The translations under genes and the position numbers were made by a program. The notes beneath the pieces were generated by a model. The model did no database searches, was not told the DNA's origin, and saw nothing but the letters and a program-made list of their open reading frames with translations. A stretch of 14,112 bases of DNA from Tannerella sp. (GTDB lineage: Bacteria > Bacteroidota > Bacteroidia > Bacteroidales > Tannerellaceae), in NCBI GenBank assembly GCA_031267485.1, contig JAIRYY010000225.1:1-14112 (forward strand), read 5' to 3'. Shown piece after piece: positions 5,515-14,005 of this stretch (positions within the stretch are counted from its first letter, which is position 1; each line of letters begins with the position of its first letter).

Positions 5515-7833
5515 ATGGGACACTTACCGGATTTCATACAAGACCTGGCCTTAATACTGATTGCCGCCGGCGTTTTCACGATATTGTTCAAATGGCTGAA
5601 ACAGCCGGTTGTGCTGGGGTATATCGTCGCCGGATTCATTGCCGGGCCTCATATCAACGAACTCCTGACGGCGCTGTCCGGGGCGCTTTGGGGGACAGGC
5701 GACTTTTACCTGGAGAAGTTCCCGTCGGTGAAAGACGTGGGAAACATATCCACCTGGGCGGATATCGGGGTCATCTTCCTGCTGTTTGCACTGGGGCTGG
5801 ATTTCAGCTTCAAGAAACTGCTGAAAGTCGGGGGTACGGCGTCGGTCGCCACATTCATCAATATGGGGTCGATGATTGTCATCGGATACGGCGCCGGGCG
5901 GCTGCTTGGCTGGGGCGACATGGACAGCATATTCCTGGGAGGCATGCTTTCGATGTCGTCCACGACTATCATCATCAAGGCGTTTAACGATATGAATCTT
6001 CGGAAGACGAAGTTTGCCAACATCGTTTTCGGCATGTTAATCGTCGAAGACCTGGCCGCAATCGTCATGATGGCGCTCCTGTCGACCGTCGCCGTCAGCC
6101 GCCGGTTCGAAGGAAGCGACATGGCGGACAGCATATTTAAACTGCTTTTTTTCGTTTTTATATGGTTTGTCGTGGGCATTTATCTGATTCCGACGATGTT
6201 CCGGAAACTGAAAAAATACCTGAACGACGAGACCCTCCTGATTTTATCGCTCGGACTTTGCTTCGGCATGGTACTGTTCGCCTCGTCCGTAGGTTTTTCG
6301 GCCGCACTGGGCGCCTTCATAACAGGCTCTATCATGGCGGAAACGGTTGAATCAAAGCATATCGAACATCTCGTCGAACCGCTGAAAAACTTTTTCGGGG
6401 CGGTATTTTTCGTATCCGTAGGCATGATGATTGACCCGGCAATCATCTGGGAATATGCCCCAATCATACTCCTGCTGACGGCCGTGGTGCTTGTCGGACG
6501 CGTGATTTTCGCCACACTGGGCGTAATCGCCACCGGACAGGGACTTAAGGTTGCCGTACAGTCGGGGTTCAGCCTTGCCCAGATAGGCGAATTTTCCTTC
6601 ATCATCGCAACGCTGGGCATGAGCCTGGGCGTGATAAGCGAAATCATGTACCCCATTATCGTCACCGTCTCCGTCATTACCACTTTCACCACCCCGTATT
6701 TTATCAAAATGTCGCCCGCCATATCCGGATATGTCGAACGGCGCATCCCGTCGAAATGGGACAGGCTGATTTGCGGATACGCATTTTCCGACTATAAAGT
6801 CGTCAACCGTCAGAACGACTGGAACAAACTGCTGAAGAGCATCCTGCAGCAGGTCTCCGTCTATTTTGCCATATCGTTCGCGGTGATGCTGACATGCAAA
6901 ATGTACCTCATCCCTTTCATCGCGGGCAACATTCCGGGCATCTGGGGTTCCGTCCTGTCGGCCGCGGTCACGTTAATGCTGATGGCGCCTTTCATGAGAG
7001 CCATGGTAATGAAAAAGAACAGGTCGCAGGAATTTAAAAACCTCTGGAACGACAACCATTTCAACCGGGGCATGCTGATTTCGGCAATCGCCCTGCGAAT
7101 CGCGCTGGCCGTCGTACTCGCTTCGGCCGTTCTCTTCCCGCTTTTCCCGGCCGCAAAAGCGCTGCTGATACTCATAGCTCTCACGGTAACGGTCGGTATC
7201 CTGTCATCCGGCAGACTGAAAAAACATTCCCGGAGAATGGAAGCCCGCTTCCTGGAAAACCTGGGCGGAAAGCAGGAATATGAAGAAAAAAGAGCCGCCA
7301 TCCCCGTCACCGTTGCCAACGACATGCGCGCCAAGGATATTCATATCGAGGAATATGAAATATCTCCCAACTCCCCCATCATCGGAAAGACGTTGCAGGA
7401 ACTGAAATTCAAGCAGAAAACCGGCGTGTCCATCATTACAATCCTGCGGGGCAACCGCAAGATAAACATCCCGAAAGCCGGCGAACGCCTGTACCCCTAC
7501 GATAAAATTGTCGTTTCGGGATGCGACGGCGAACTCGGCGAACTCAACGCCTCAATCGAAAACGGAAAACACCTGGAAAGCAGCAGCGAAGCGCCGCAAC
7601 ATCACATCAACCTGTCGCAGTACGAAATAGAATCAGGTTCGCCCCTGACGGGAAAAACCATTAAGGAACTGAACCTGCGGGAGAGAACGGAAACGCTCGT
7701 CGTCGGCATCGAACGCAACGACGAATCTATCGTCAACTTCTCCTCCGACTTCATTTTCCAGGAAGGCGACACACTGCTGCTGGCCGGTGAACAGGAAAAA
7801 CTGGACACGTTCGACGAAAATACTCGAACTTAA
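5515..7833 (+). CDS. CPA2-family cation:proton antiporter with two TrkA-C domains
   Basis: A 772-residue inner-membrane transporter of the KefB/NapA superfamily, exchanging Na+ or K+ for H+. Residues about 8-400 form the Na_H_Exchanger domain. Motifs are PVVLGYIVAGFIAGP (31-45), FALGLDF (91-97), the helix with LIVEDLAAI whose Asp179 is the conserved transport acid, GFSAALGAFITG (260-271), and SLAQIGEFSFI (353-363). A second hydrophobic block at 445-565 adds about four helices. Two soluble TrkA_C (RCK_C) domains follow at about 608-682 and 700-765 (IIGKTLQELKF and LTGKTIKELNL are the repeated motifs). These usually bind a regulatory ligand. No nucleotide-binding TrkA_N domain is seen. The ATG follows a -7 box by 35 nt. 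Ion selectivity cannot be read. It appears to be a single-gene unit. Confidence 0.93.
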   Translation: MGHLPDFIQDLALILIAAGVFTILFKWLKQPVVLGYIVAGFIAGPHINELLTALSGALWGTGDFYLEKFPSVKDVGNISTWADIGVIFLLFALGLDFSFKKLLKVGGTASVATFINMGSMIVIGYGAGRLLGWGDMDSIFLGGMLSMSSTTIIIKAFNDMNLRKTKFANIVFGMLIVEDLAAIVMMALLSTVAVSRRFEGSDMADSIFKLLFFVFIWFVVGIYLIPTMFRKLKKYLNDETLLILSLGLCFGMVLFASSVGFSAALGAFITGSIMAETVESKHIEHLVEPLKNFFGAVFFVSVGMMIDPAIIWEYAPIILLLTAVVLVGRVIFATLGVIATGQGLKVAVQSGFSLAQIGEFSFIIATLGMSLGVISEIMYPIIVTVSVITTFTTPYFIKMSPAISGYVERRIPSKWDRLICGYAFSDYKVVNRQNDWNKLLKSILQQVSVYFAISFAVMLTCKMYLIPFIAGNIPGIWGSVLSAAVTLMLMAPFMRAMVMKKNRSQEFKNLWNDNHFNRGMLISAIALRIALAVVLASAVLFPLFPAAKALLILIALTVTVGILSSGRLKKHSRRMEARFLENLGGKQEYEEKRAAIPVTVANDMRAKDIHIEEYEISPNSPIIGKTLQELKFKQKTGVSIITILRGNRKINIPKAGERLYPYDKIVVSGCDGELGELNASIENGKHLESSSEAPQHHINLSQYEIESGSPLTGKTIKELNLRERTETLVVGIERNDESIVNFSSDFIFQEGDTLLLAGEQEKLDTFDENTRT

Positions 7834-7922
7834 TGATTAGTGATTAGTGATTAATGATTAGTGGTTAATGGTTGGCGATGTAGGGGCGTCCCTTGTGGGC
7901 GCCCGCAAGGGTTAGTGATTAA
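7834..7922. repeat. Heptamer tandem repeat array interrupted by a GC-rich palindrome
   Basis: Starting right after the antiporter stop codon are six units of a 7-bp repeat: TGATTAG, TGATTAG, TGATTAA, TGATTAG, TGGTTAA, TGGTTGG (7834-7875). A GC-rich segment containing the near-perfect 22-bp palindrome 7890-7911 (CCCTTGTGGGC/GCCCGCAAGGG) follows. The heptamer then resumes as GTTAG TGATTAA (7911-7922). The palindrome can form a strong hairpin but has no T-run, so I do not call it a terminator. Confidence 0.7.
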
Positions 7923-7952
7923 TGACCGGCAGGGGGGCTCGAAAGCCATTTG

Positions 7953-8049
7953 GCACACAGCAGATAACGCAGATTGTCATCTACGTTCCGTCCGAATAAG
8001 ATTTATAAAAAATCTGCGAAAATCCCTCCAATCTGCGTCATCTGCGTGC
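7953..8049. repeat. Inverted-repeat element with CAGAT/ATCTG arms
   Basis: The left arm GCAC...CAGATAACGCAGATT (7953-7975) is mirrored by AATCTGCGTCATCTGCGTGC (8030-8049), allowing a 3-nt gap and one mismatch. A further AAATCTGCGAAAAT lies between them (8010-8023). It looks like a dispersed repeat rather than a gene; only one copy is in the window. Confidence 0.55.
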
Positions 8050-8129
8050 TTTTGAGATAGCGCCGTCGCGATTAATGGAGAGCGCTTCCGAGGTAATTTT
8101 TGCGGCTATCGAACATTACTTCCGTTTTC

Positions 8130-8163
8130 ATTGCGCTGTTTGCGGAAAAATATAATACATTTG
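8130..8163 (+). promoter_or_regulatory. Candidate promoter of the microsatellite-bearing leader/small ORF
   Basis: TACATTTG at 8156-8163 matches the -7 consensus. The upstream half is only ATTG (8130-8133) at 22 nt spacing. Transcription from about 8169 would place the small ORF start (8186) after a 16-nt A-rich leader. It would give the regulator mRNA a leader of about 355 nt that contains the (AC)n tract. An alternative, weaker -7 box TATCTTTT lies closer to the regulator at 8480-8487. Confidence 0.45.
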
Positions 8164-8185
8164 CGGTTGATTAAAAAAAAACAGT

Positions 8186-8506
<321 letters not shown>

Positions 8507-8525
8507 TCAACCAAAAGGAAAGTAA

Positions 8526-11500
8526 ATGACAAAACGTGTATTATTGCTGTCATGCATGCTGTTATGCGCCATATGCAATCTGCAGGCCGTTTATTTCCGG
8601 CATTTGGGGATGAAGGACGGACTGTCTCATATCTCGGTGATGTCCATCTATCAGGACGAACTCGGGAGGATGTGGTTCGGAACGGAAGAAGGGCTTAACG
8701 TGTACGATGGAAACGGCATCCTGTCGTACAAGCATACGGAAGACAGTATACACTCGTCCGAAATTCCGATAGGCAATCATAACCATCCGATAGTCGGAGA
8801 CCGAAAAGGGAACATCTACTTCCGTTCGGACGGGAAACTTATGCACTACGACATCCGGCAGGAAAAGTTCCGCTGCCTCAAAAGCGAAAATGTCCTGGCG
8901 GTCTTTTGCCGGGACAGTACGGTACTGGTTTCCGCGAACGATACGGTTTACGAATGGGACAGCCGGAAGCAGACTTTCAGGTATATCCTGAATACGAACG
9001 TACCCGGGCACATGATTAACACGCTGTTCGTCGATTCGCGCTCGTGGCTGTGGATTGGCACGGACAGGGGACTGTACCTTCGGAAAGGCGGGGATGACGT
9101 GCAATGCATCGTCCCGGCGGAACATATATCCGGCATGGCGGAAGATTCCCGGTCTGTTGTCTGGATAGCGACGAGGGAAAACGGGATGTACAGGAGCGAC
9201 CGGACAGGCCATCTCACAAAATACGAACACAGCCCGGACGAACCGAACTCGATTCCCCACAATCAGGTACGCTCCTTTACCGAAGACAATTACGGGAACA
9301 TCTGGATTGGAACATTCGCCGGACTGTGCAAGTATAACCCGATAACGGACAGGTACACGACTTATTCGAAAGACGACTTGCCGGGAAGCCTGGAACATTC
9401 GTCCGTATTTTCGACCTTCAAGGACAGGCAGGGAAGCATCTGGGTGGGAACGTATTACGGAGGGGTGCACGTTTTCAATCCCGAGATGGACCCTTTCACG
9501 CACTACTCCGCCGGAATGACGCGGGATGACTGTCTGAATCATTTCTTCGTCGGGAAAATGGCGGAAGATAAAAACCGGAATCTATGGATATGTACCGAAG
9601 GGGGCGGTTTGAATTTTTTCGACCGGAAACATAAAACGTTCCGGCATTTCCCGTCCGGCGGAGACGCGCACACCATTGCCCACAACAACCTCAAATGTAT
9701 AACGTACAGTCCGAAATATGACAGGCTATACATCGGCACTCATACGGGAGGCTTATCCGTTTACGATATAAAAAACGGCCGGATTCACAATTTGCGCGAC
9801 AGACGTTCCGACAGCCACCGGCAAATCGGAGACGTCGTCATCCGGACGAAACTGTACGGGGAAGATACGCTGATTATCCATAGCCGGCGGGGCCTTTTCG
9901 CGATGGACCTGGCGACGGAGCAGGTGCGCCCGCTGTTCGACCTCGGTATTCCCGCCACGTTCTCCGTTTTTTTCATCGACTCGAAAGGTTACATCTGGCT
10001 GGCAAATTCGTCGGCAATCGTAAAGATAAAGATAAGCGACCGCAATGACAGACAGACGTTCGACCGGAAGGAAAACGGCCTCGGAACGTTCGAGGTCTCC
10101 TGCATTTTTGAGGATAGCGGTGGCCGGCTGTTTTTCGGCACGCTGGGTTCGGGGCTGTATGGGTACGACGGTGCGGCCGGCCGTTTCACCGGATATACGG
10201 CCGAAAAAAACCTGCTGCTGAGTAATTACTGCTACGATATCGTCCGGTCCGAGCAGAACGAACTGATTGTCTTCGGCGACAGGGGACTGTCTTTTCTGGA
10301 TATAAACGGCGGGAAACTGAGGACGGTCAGCCTTGATGCGCTTATTTTTTCCGGGGTAAACAAGGGAAACGGACTGCTGGTTTGCGGAAACGGAGAGATT
10401 TTCGTCAGCGGTATCGGCGGGCTGACGTCTTTTTTCGAACAGGAAGTCTTCAATATCAATAAGGATTATGACATCTATTTCTCGTCGCTGTCCGTCAACA
10501 GCGAAAGGATAATGCCCGGCGACAGGACGGGAATCCTCAGCCGGGCGCTGCCGTTTACGGACAGGATTGTGCTCAAGCATAACCGGAATAATATTCTCAT
10601 CCATTTTGCCTCCAACAATTACATAAATCCGTATGAGCAAAATTCTTTCGAGTACAGGCTGGAGGGATTCGACGACAGGTGGATGACGGGCAACAATGTC
10701 CGCTATACGAACCTGCGCCCCGGAAAATATCATTTGATGGTGCGCGAAAAAAGCGCCGAACCTGCGATTATATCCAAAACGATTGCGATGGACATCGTCG
10801 TCCGGCATCCGTGGTATGCCAATCCTTTTGCATACGCCCTGTATGTAATCATCGCGTATTTCATTGTTTTCTCCTTCCTCCGCTTCAGGCGGATAAGGCT
10901 TTACCTGATGACGTCGCTCGAAATGGAACGCCGGGACAGGGAACGGATTGAACAGCTCAACGATGCCAAGCTGCAGTTTTTTTCCAACATATCCCACGAA
11001 TTTCATACGCCGCTCACGCTGATTTCCGTACAGATTGAGCGATTGCTGAACGGCAGTTCCATCTCTCCGTTTGTGTACAACAAACTGCTGCGAATCGGCA
11101 AGCAGACCGCCCATTTGCGGAATCTCATCAGCGAGCTCCTCGACTTCCGCAAGCTGGAGCAGGGATACATCCGGCTAAAGGTGAGGGAGCAGAACCTCGT
11201 ACCTTTCCTGAAAGAAATCTATTTATCGTTCTACGAGATGGCCTCGACGCGGAATATCACCTACACGTTCTGTCCGGCAGCCGGAGAGATAAACGGCTGG
11301 TTCGACCCGAAACAGATGCGGAAAGTGTTTTACAACCTGCTTTCCAATGCGTTCAAATATACCCGTAACGGCGATACGGTCGAGCTGTCTGTCGAGGAGA
11401 CGGCCGACGCCGTCCGAATCAAGGTGATGGACAGCGGAATCGGGATAGACAGGGAGGATATCGACAAGATTTTCGACCGCTTTTACCAGGTTGACAATTC

Positions 11501-12578
11501 GGCGCACAATCTGGCCGGATTGCCCGGTACGGGAATCGGCCTGTCGGTCGTGAAGGGCATACTGGAACTGCATCACGGCGCTATTTCCGTGGAAAGCAAG
11601 CCTTCGTACGGAAGTATTTTTATCGTCACCCTGCGGAAAGGCAACGGCATGTTCGGCAAGGAAGAACTGGCGGAAAGTCACCCCGGCGACAGGGCGGCTG
11701 AAGCCTGTTCGGCGGAAAGGGACGCCGCCTGCGTCCTCCTGCCGGAGATGAACGCAACGGTAACGCTTCCGCAGGAAATCCTTCCGGAGGAGGGAAAAAA
11801 ATATACCGTGCTGATTGTGGAGGACAACGGGGAGTTGCGGCATGTCCTGCAGGACATATTCCGGCCAATGTACAACGTCATGTCCGCCTGCGACGGAAGG
11901 GAGGGACTGCGACTGGCCCGACAGGAAAAACCTGACCTTGTCGTCAGCGACATCGTGATGCCGAATATGTCCGGCACGGAACTGTGCACCGCAATCAAGA
12001 ACGATTTCGAGACCTGTCACATCCCGGTCGTGCTGCTTACCGCCCTGTCGTCCGCGGAGCATAACATTGCCGGCTTCCAGCATGGCGCCGACGATTACAT
12101 AAGCAAGCCATTCGAGGAAAAAACGCTTATCGCACGCTGCAACAACCTGATACGCAACCGCATTATCATCCGGAGCAAATTCGGCAAACAGAACGGGCCC
12201 GACGTGCAGTCTCTTTCAAACAATCCCATTGACCAGAAGTTCCTGGATACAATTATCCGGATTATCGACAGCCATTCCGACAATCCGGACTTTAGCATAA
12301 ACCTCCTCGCCCGCGAACTGAACATAAGCCGCAGTTCCCTCTACTCAAAATTCGAGGCGCTGACCGGCATGACGCCCAACGATTTCGTCCTGCAGCGCAA
12401 ACTCCGCAAGGCGGCCGACCTCCTCCGCAACAATCCCGAAATGAATGTATCCGAAATTGCCGACATGACAGGCTTCGGTTCGCCGCGCTATTTCAGCCGC
12501 TGCTTCAAAAAACAGTTTAACGTCTCGCCCGTCGAGTACCGGAAGAAATCTTTTCCCCCGGATGAACTTGTAAATTAG
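8526..12578 (+). CDS. Hybrid two-component system sensor kinase/response regulator (HTCS), Reg_prop propeller with AraC-type output
   Basis: A 1350-residue one-protein signalling system. Residues 1-21 are a signal peptide. About 35-640 hold two-component propeller (Reg_prop) repeats; I count at least 11 of the expected 14 (for example D-x-x-G-x-x-W-x-G-T at 44-53, 253-263, 300-309). A Y_Y_Y domain follows at about 685-760 and a membrane helix at 768-786. HisKA has NISHEFHTPL with phospho-acceptor His824. HATPase_c has N-box NLLSNAFKYT, DSGIGI (969-974) and GTGIGLS. The receiver has Asp1099-1100 acid pocket partner residues (VEDN), phospho-acceptor Asp1142 in VVSDIVMP, Thr1172 and Lys1194. A C-terminal AraC HTH_18 domain (1255-1340) has both helix-turn-helix units. 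The periplasmic propeller binds an oligosaccharide and the cytoplasmic part activates transcription of glycan-use genes. An in-frame TAA directly precedes the ATG, and AGGAAAG lies about 6 nt upstream. No susC/susD is adjacent. Confidence 0.96.
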   Translation: MTKRVLLLSCMLLCAICNLQAVYFRHLGMKDGLSHISVMSIYQDELGRMWFGTEEGLNVYDGNGILSYKHTEDSIHSSEIPIGNHNHPIVGDRKGNIYFRSDGKLMHYDIRQEKFRCLKSENVLAVFCRDSTVLVSANDTVYEWDSRKQTFRYILNTNVPGHMINTLFVDSRSWLWIGTDRGLYLRKGGDDVQCIVPAEHISGMAEDSRSVVWIATRENGMYRSDRTGHLTKYEHSPDEPNSIPHNQVRSFTEDNYGNIWIGTFAGLCKYNPITDRYTTYSKDDLPGSLEHSSVFSTFKDRQGSIWVGTYYGGVHVFNPEMDPFTHYSAGMTRDDCLNHFFVGKMAEDKNRNLWICTEGGGLNFFDRKHKTFRHFPSGGDAHTIAHNNLKCITYSPKYDRLYIGTHTGGLSVYDIKNGRIHNLRDRRSDSHRQIGDVVIRTKLYGEDTLIIHSRRGLFAMDLATEQVRPLFDLGIPATFSVFFIDSKGYIWLANSSAIVKIKISDRNDRQTFDRKENGLGTFEVSCIFEDSGGRLFFGTLGSGLYGYDGAAGRFTGYTAEKNLLLSNYCYDIVRSEQNELIVFGDRGLSFLDINGGKLRTVSLDALIFSGVNKGNGLLVCGNGEIFVSGIGGLTSFFEQEVFNINKDYDIYFSSLSVNSERIMPGDRTGILSRALPFTDRIVLKHNRNNILIHFASNNYINPYEQNSFEYRLEGFDDRWMTGNNVRYTNLRPGKYHLMVREKSAEPAIISKTIAMDIVVRHPWYANPFAYALYVIIAYFIVFSFLRFRRIRLYLMTSLEMERRDRERIEQLNDAKLQFFSNISHEFHTPLTLISVQIERLLNGSSISPFVYNKLLRIGKQTAHLRNLISELLDFRKLEQGYIRLKVREQNLVPFLKEIYLSFYEMASTRNITYTFCPAAGEINGWFDPKQMRKVFYNLLSNAFKYTRNGDTVELSVEETADAVRIKVMDSGIGIDREDIDKIFDRFYQVDNSAHNLAGLPGTGIGLSVVKGILELHHGAISVESKPSYGSIFIVTLRKGNGMFGKEELAESHPGDRAAEACSAERDAACVLLPEMNATVTLPQEILPEEGKKYTVLIVEDNGELRHVLQDIFRPMYNVMSACDGREGLRLARQEKPDLVVSDIVMPNMSGTELCTAIKNDFETCHIPVVLLTALSSAEHNIAGFQHGADDYISKPFEEKTLIARCNNLIRNRIIIRSKFGKQNGPDVQSLSNNPIDQKFLDTIIRIIDSHSDNPDFSINLLARELNISRSSLYSKFEALTGMTPNDFVLQRKLRKAADLLRNNPEMNVSEIADMTGFGSPRYFSRCFKKQFNVSPVEYRKKSFPPDELVN

Positions 12579-12598
12579 AAGTTTTTCATGTAAGTTTG
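12567..12598 (+). promoter_or_regulatory. Promoter of the Rpn-family gene, overlapping the regulator stop codon
   Basis: CTTG at 12567-12570 (one mismatch to TTTG), 20-nt spacer, TAAGTTTG 12591-12598. The stretch TTTCATGTAAGTTTG is identical to 757-771 at the sulfatase promoter. Start of transcription near 12604 rules out the TTG at 12596 as a start codon for this transcript and supports the ATG at 12635. Confidence 0.55.
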
Positions 12599-12634
12599 CA
12601 CCTGCAATTTATTAATTCTCTAAAAAGACAGGCT

Positions 12635-13606
12635 ATGACAACAACGAACAAATACATGAGTCCCTACACCGACTTCGGTTTCAAGAAGCTGTTCGGAACG
12701 GAGGCAAACAAAGATTTGCTGATAGATTTCCTTAACCAGCTGATACGTGAACAGGGGCGTATAACGGATATAACCTACCTGCGGAACGAGCACGTAGGCA
12801 GAAGTCCGGCCGACCGCAGAGCCGTGTTCGACCTGTTCTGCACGAACGAGCGCGGCGAGAAATTTATCGTCGAGATGCAGCGCGCCAAACAGAAGTATTT
12901 CAAAGACCGCAGCGTCTACTACTCCTCCTTTCCCATTCAGGAACAGGCCATGGCGGGCAATACCTGGGATTTTCAGTTGAAAAGCGTATACTTTGTCGGC
13001 ATACTTGATTTCGTGTTCGATGAAGACCGGGACGACGACGAATACTGCTATTATCATGAAGTGAAGCTGATGGACGTCAACCGAAAGAATGTCTTTTACG
13101 ACAAGTTAACCTTCATCTACCTGGAAATGCCGAAATTCAGGAAGACGGAACAGGAATTGAAGACGCATTTCGACAAGTGGCTGTACGCCATCAAACATCT
13201 GTCGATATTGGAGGAACGCCCGGCGAAGCTTCGCGAGCGCGTATTCGGGCGTTTATTCCGCATAGCCGAGATAGCATGTTTCACGCCGGAGGAAGCGTCG
13301 GTATACGAGGACAGCCTGAAAGTTTACCGCGACTTGAAAAACGTGATAGATACCGCCGTAGAAGAAGCGCGCGAGGAAGCGCGTGAAAAAGGACTCAAGG
13401 AAGGGCTCCAGGAAGGAATCCAGAAAGGAATCCAGGAGGGGATCCAGAAAGGAGAAGCTCTCGGTCTGACAAAGGGGCGGACGGAAGAAAAAGCGGAAGT
13501 GGCCGCCAGATGCGCCCGGGAGGGTATGTCAACGGAATTCATTGCCAAAGTAACCGGACTTTCCGTCAAAGAAATCACCGTCATTTTGGAAAAGCAGGTT
13601 AAATAA
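12635..13606 (+). CDS. Rpn / PD-(D/E)XK nuclease family protein (PDDEXK_2 type)
   Basis: A 323-residue protein starting MTTTNKYMSPYTDFGFKKLFG, the standard opening of the Rpn/PDDEXK_2 family. These are recombination-promoting nucleases often annotated as transposases. The nuclease core shows Asp66 in AVFDLF and Glu80-Met-Gln82 in KFIVEMQRAKQ, so the usual lysine of the E-x-K motif is Gln, a common variant in this family. Middle part: VYYSSFPIQEQAMAG, LKSVYFVGILDFVF, VKLMD, FIYLEMPKF and LDKWLYAIKHL-type helices (here FDKWLYAIKHL). Residues about 235-285 are a charged coil with E-G-x-Q-K repeats. The last 35 residues (GMSTEFIAKVTGLSVKEI) form a small helical domain typical of these proteins. 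Start 12635 is chosen over TTG 12596, which lies within the -7 box. Such genes are usually mobile or multicopy; whether it acts as defence, TA or transposition is unknown. Confidence 0.9.
   Translation: MTTTNKYMSPYTDFGFKKLFGTEANKDLLIDFLNQLIREQGRITDITYLRNEHVGRSPADRRAVFDLFCTNERGEKFIVEMQRAKQKYFKDRSVYYSSFPIQEQAMAGNTWDFQLKSVYFVGILDFVFDEDRDDDEYCYYHEVKLMDVNRKNVFYDKLTFIYLEMPKFRKTEQELKTHFDKWLYAIKHLSILEERPAKLRERVFGRLFRIAEIACFTPEEASVYEDSLKVYRDLKNVIDTAVEEAREEAREKGLKEGLQEGIQKGIQEGIQKGEALGLTKGRTEEKAEVAARCAREGMSTEFIAKVTGLSVKEITVILEKQVK
13391..13450 (+). repeat. Five 12-bp in-frame tandem repeats in the Rpn gene
   Basis: Five consecutive units of GGN-MTC-MAG-RAR encode GLKE, GLQE, GIQK, GIQE, GIQK. The last three are nearly identical. 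As the unit is a multiple of 3, copy-number changes would alter linker length without a frameshift. Confidence 0.8.
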
Positions 13607-13710
13607 CCGGGTTTTCTGTAGATTATTAAAGTATCATCTGCCCATCTGTGTAAAATTATACCGAGCTCGGTATGGTTTTGTGCATTGCTTTTCATTTCGG
13701 CCTCCCTCTC
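13607..13710. other. Intergenic spacer after the Rpn gene with a perfect 16-bp palindrome
   Basis: ATACCGAGCTCGGTAT (13658-13673) is a perfect palindrome, about 50 nt after the Rpn stop. It could fold as a 6-bp stem with AGCT loop and is followed by GGTTTTG, so it might be a weak terminator or a binding site for a dimeric protein. I see no gene here. Confidence 0.45.
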
Positions 13711-13985
13711 CGTCATCGCGAGGAGGAACGACGAAGCAATCCATTGTATGAACGGGCTGGATTGCTTCGTTCCTCGCAAAGCAGACGCCACCTTTTCGGC
13801 TTGTCCCGTCACCGGCGAGGAACGAAACAATTCATGCACAGGCGACGGCCTGAATTGCGACGAGTCTCCATGCCCCGTCATTGCGAACGAAGTGAAGCAA
13901 TCCAGGCACAGGCCGTACATGCCCGGACGGTTGTCAGGCGGTCGCCTGCGCCTGGATTGCTTCGTCGTTCCTCCTTACAATGACG
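13711..13985. repeat. Composite REP-like repeat block 2 with 33-bp terminal inverted repeats
   Basis: The left end (13711-13743: CGTCATCGCGAGGAGGAACG, then ACGAAGCAATCCA) and the right end (complement of 13953-13985) match at 30 of 33 positions. Inside are further alternating copies: reverse at 13759-13787, forward at 13807-13832 and 13876-13902. The right part 13858-13963 is an inverted homologue of 5119-5230. The units are of the same family as block 1. Open frames through this block encode nothing credible. Confidence 0.8.
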
Positions 13986-14005
13986 TTGCCCTAACAAGCA
14001 CATAA

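Noticed and set aside
9753..11114. 453-codon minus-strand frame, and another at 8562-9542, opposite the hybrid regulator
   Set aside because: Both are mirror images of the regulator coding frame and show no domains; the plus-strand domains are continuous across them.
12596..12634. TTG start adding 13 residues to the Rpn protein
   Set aside because: The TTG is part of the -7 promoter box, and family members begin at the MTTTNKYMSPYTD-like ATG (12635).
13711..13985. CRISPR-like repeated units
   Set aside because: Units alternate in orientation, vary in sequence and have no regular spacers; no cas gene is present.
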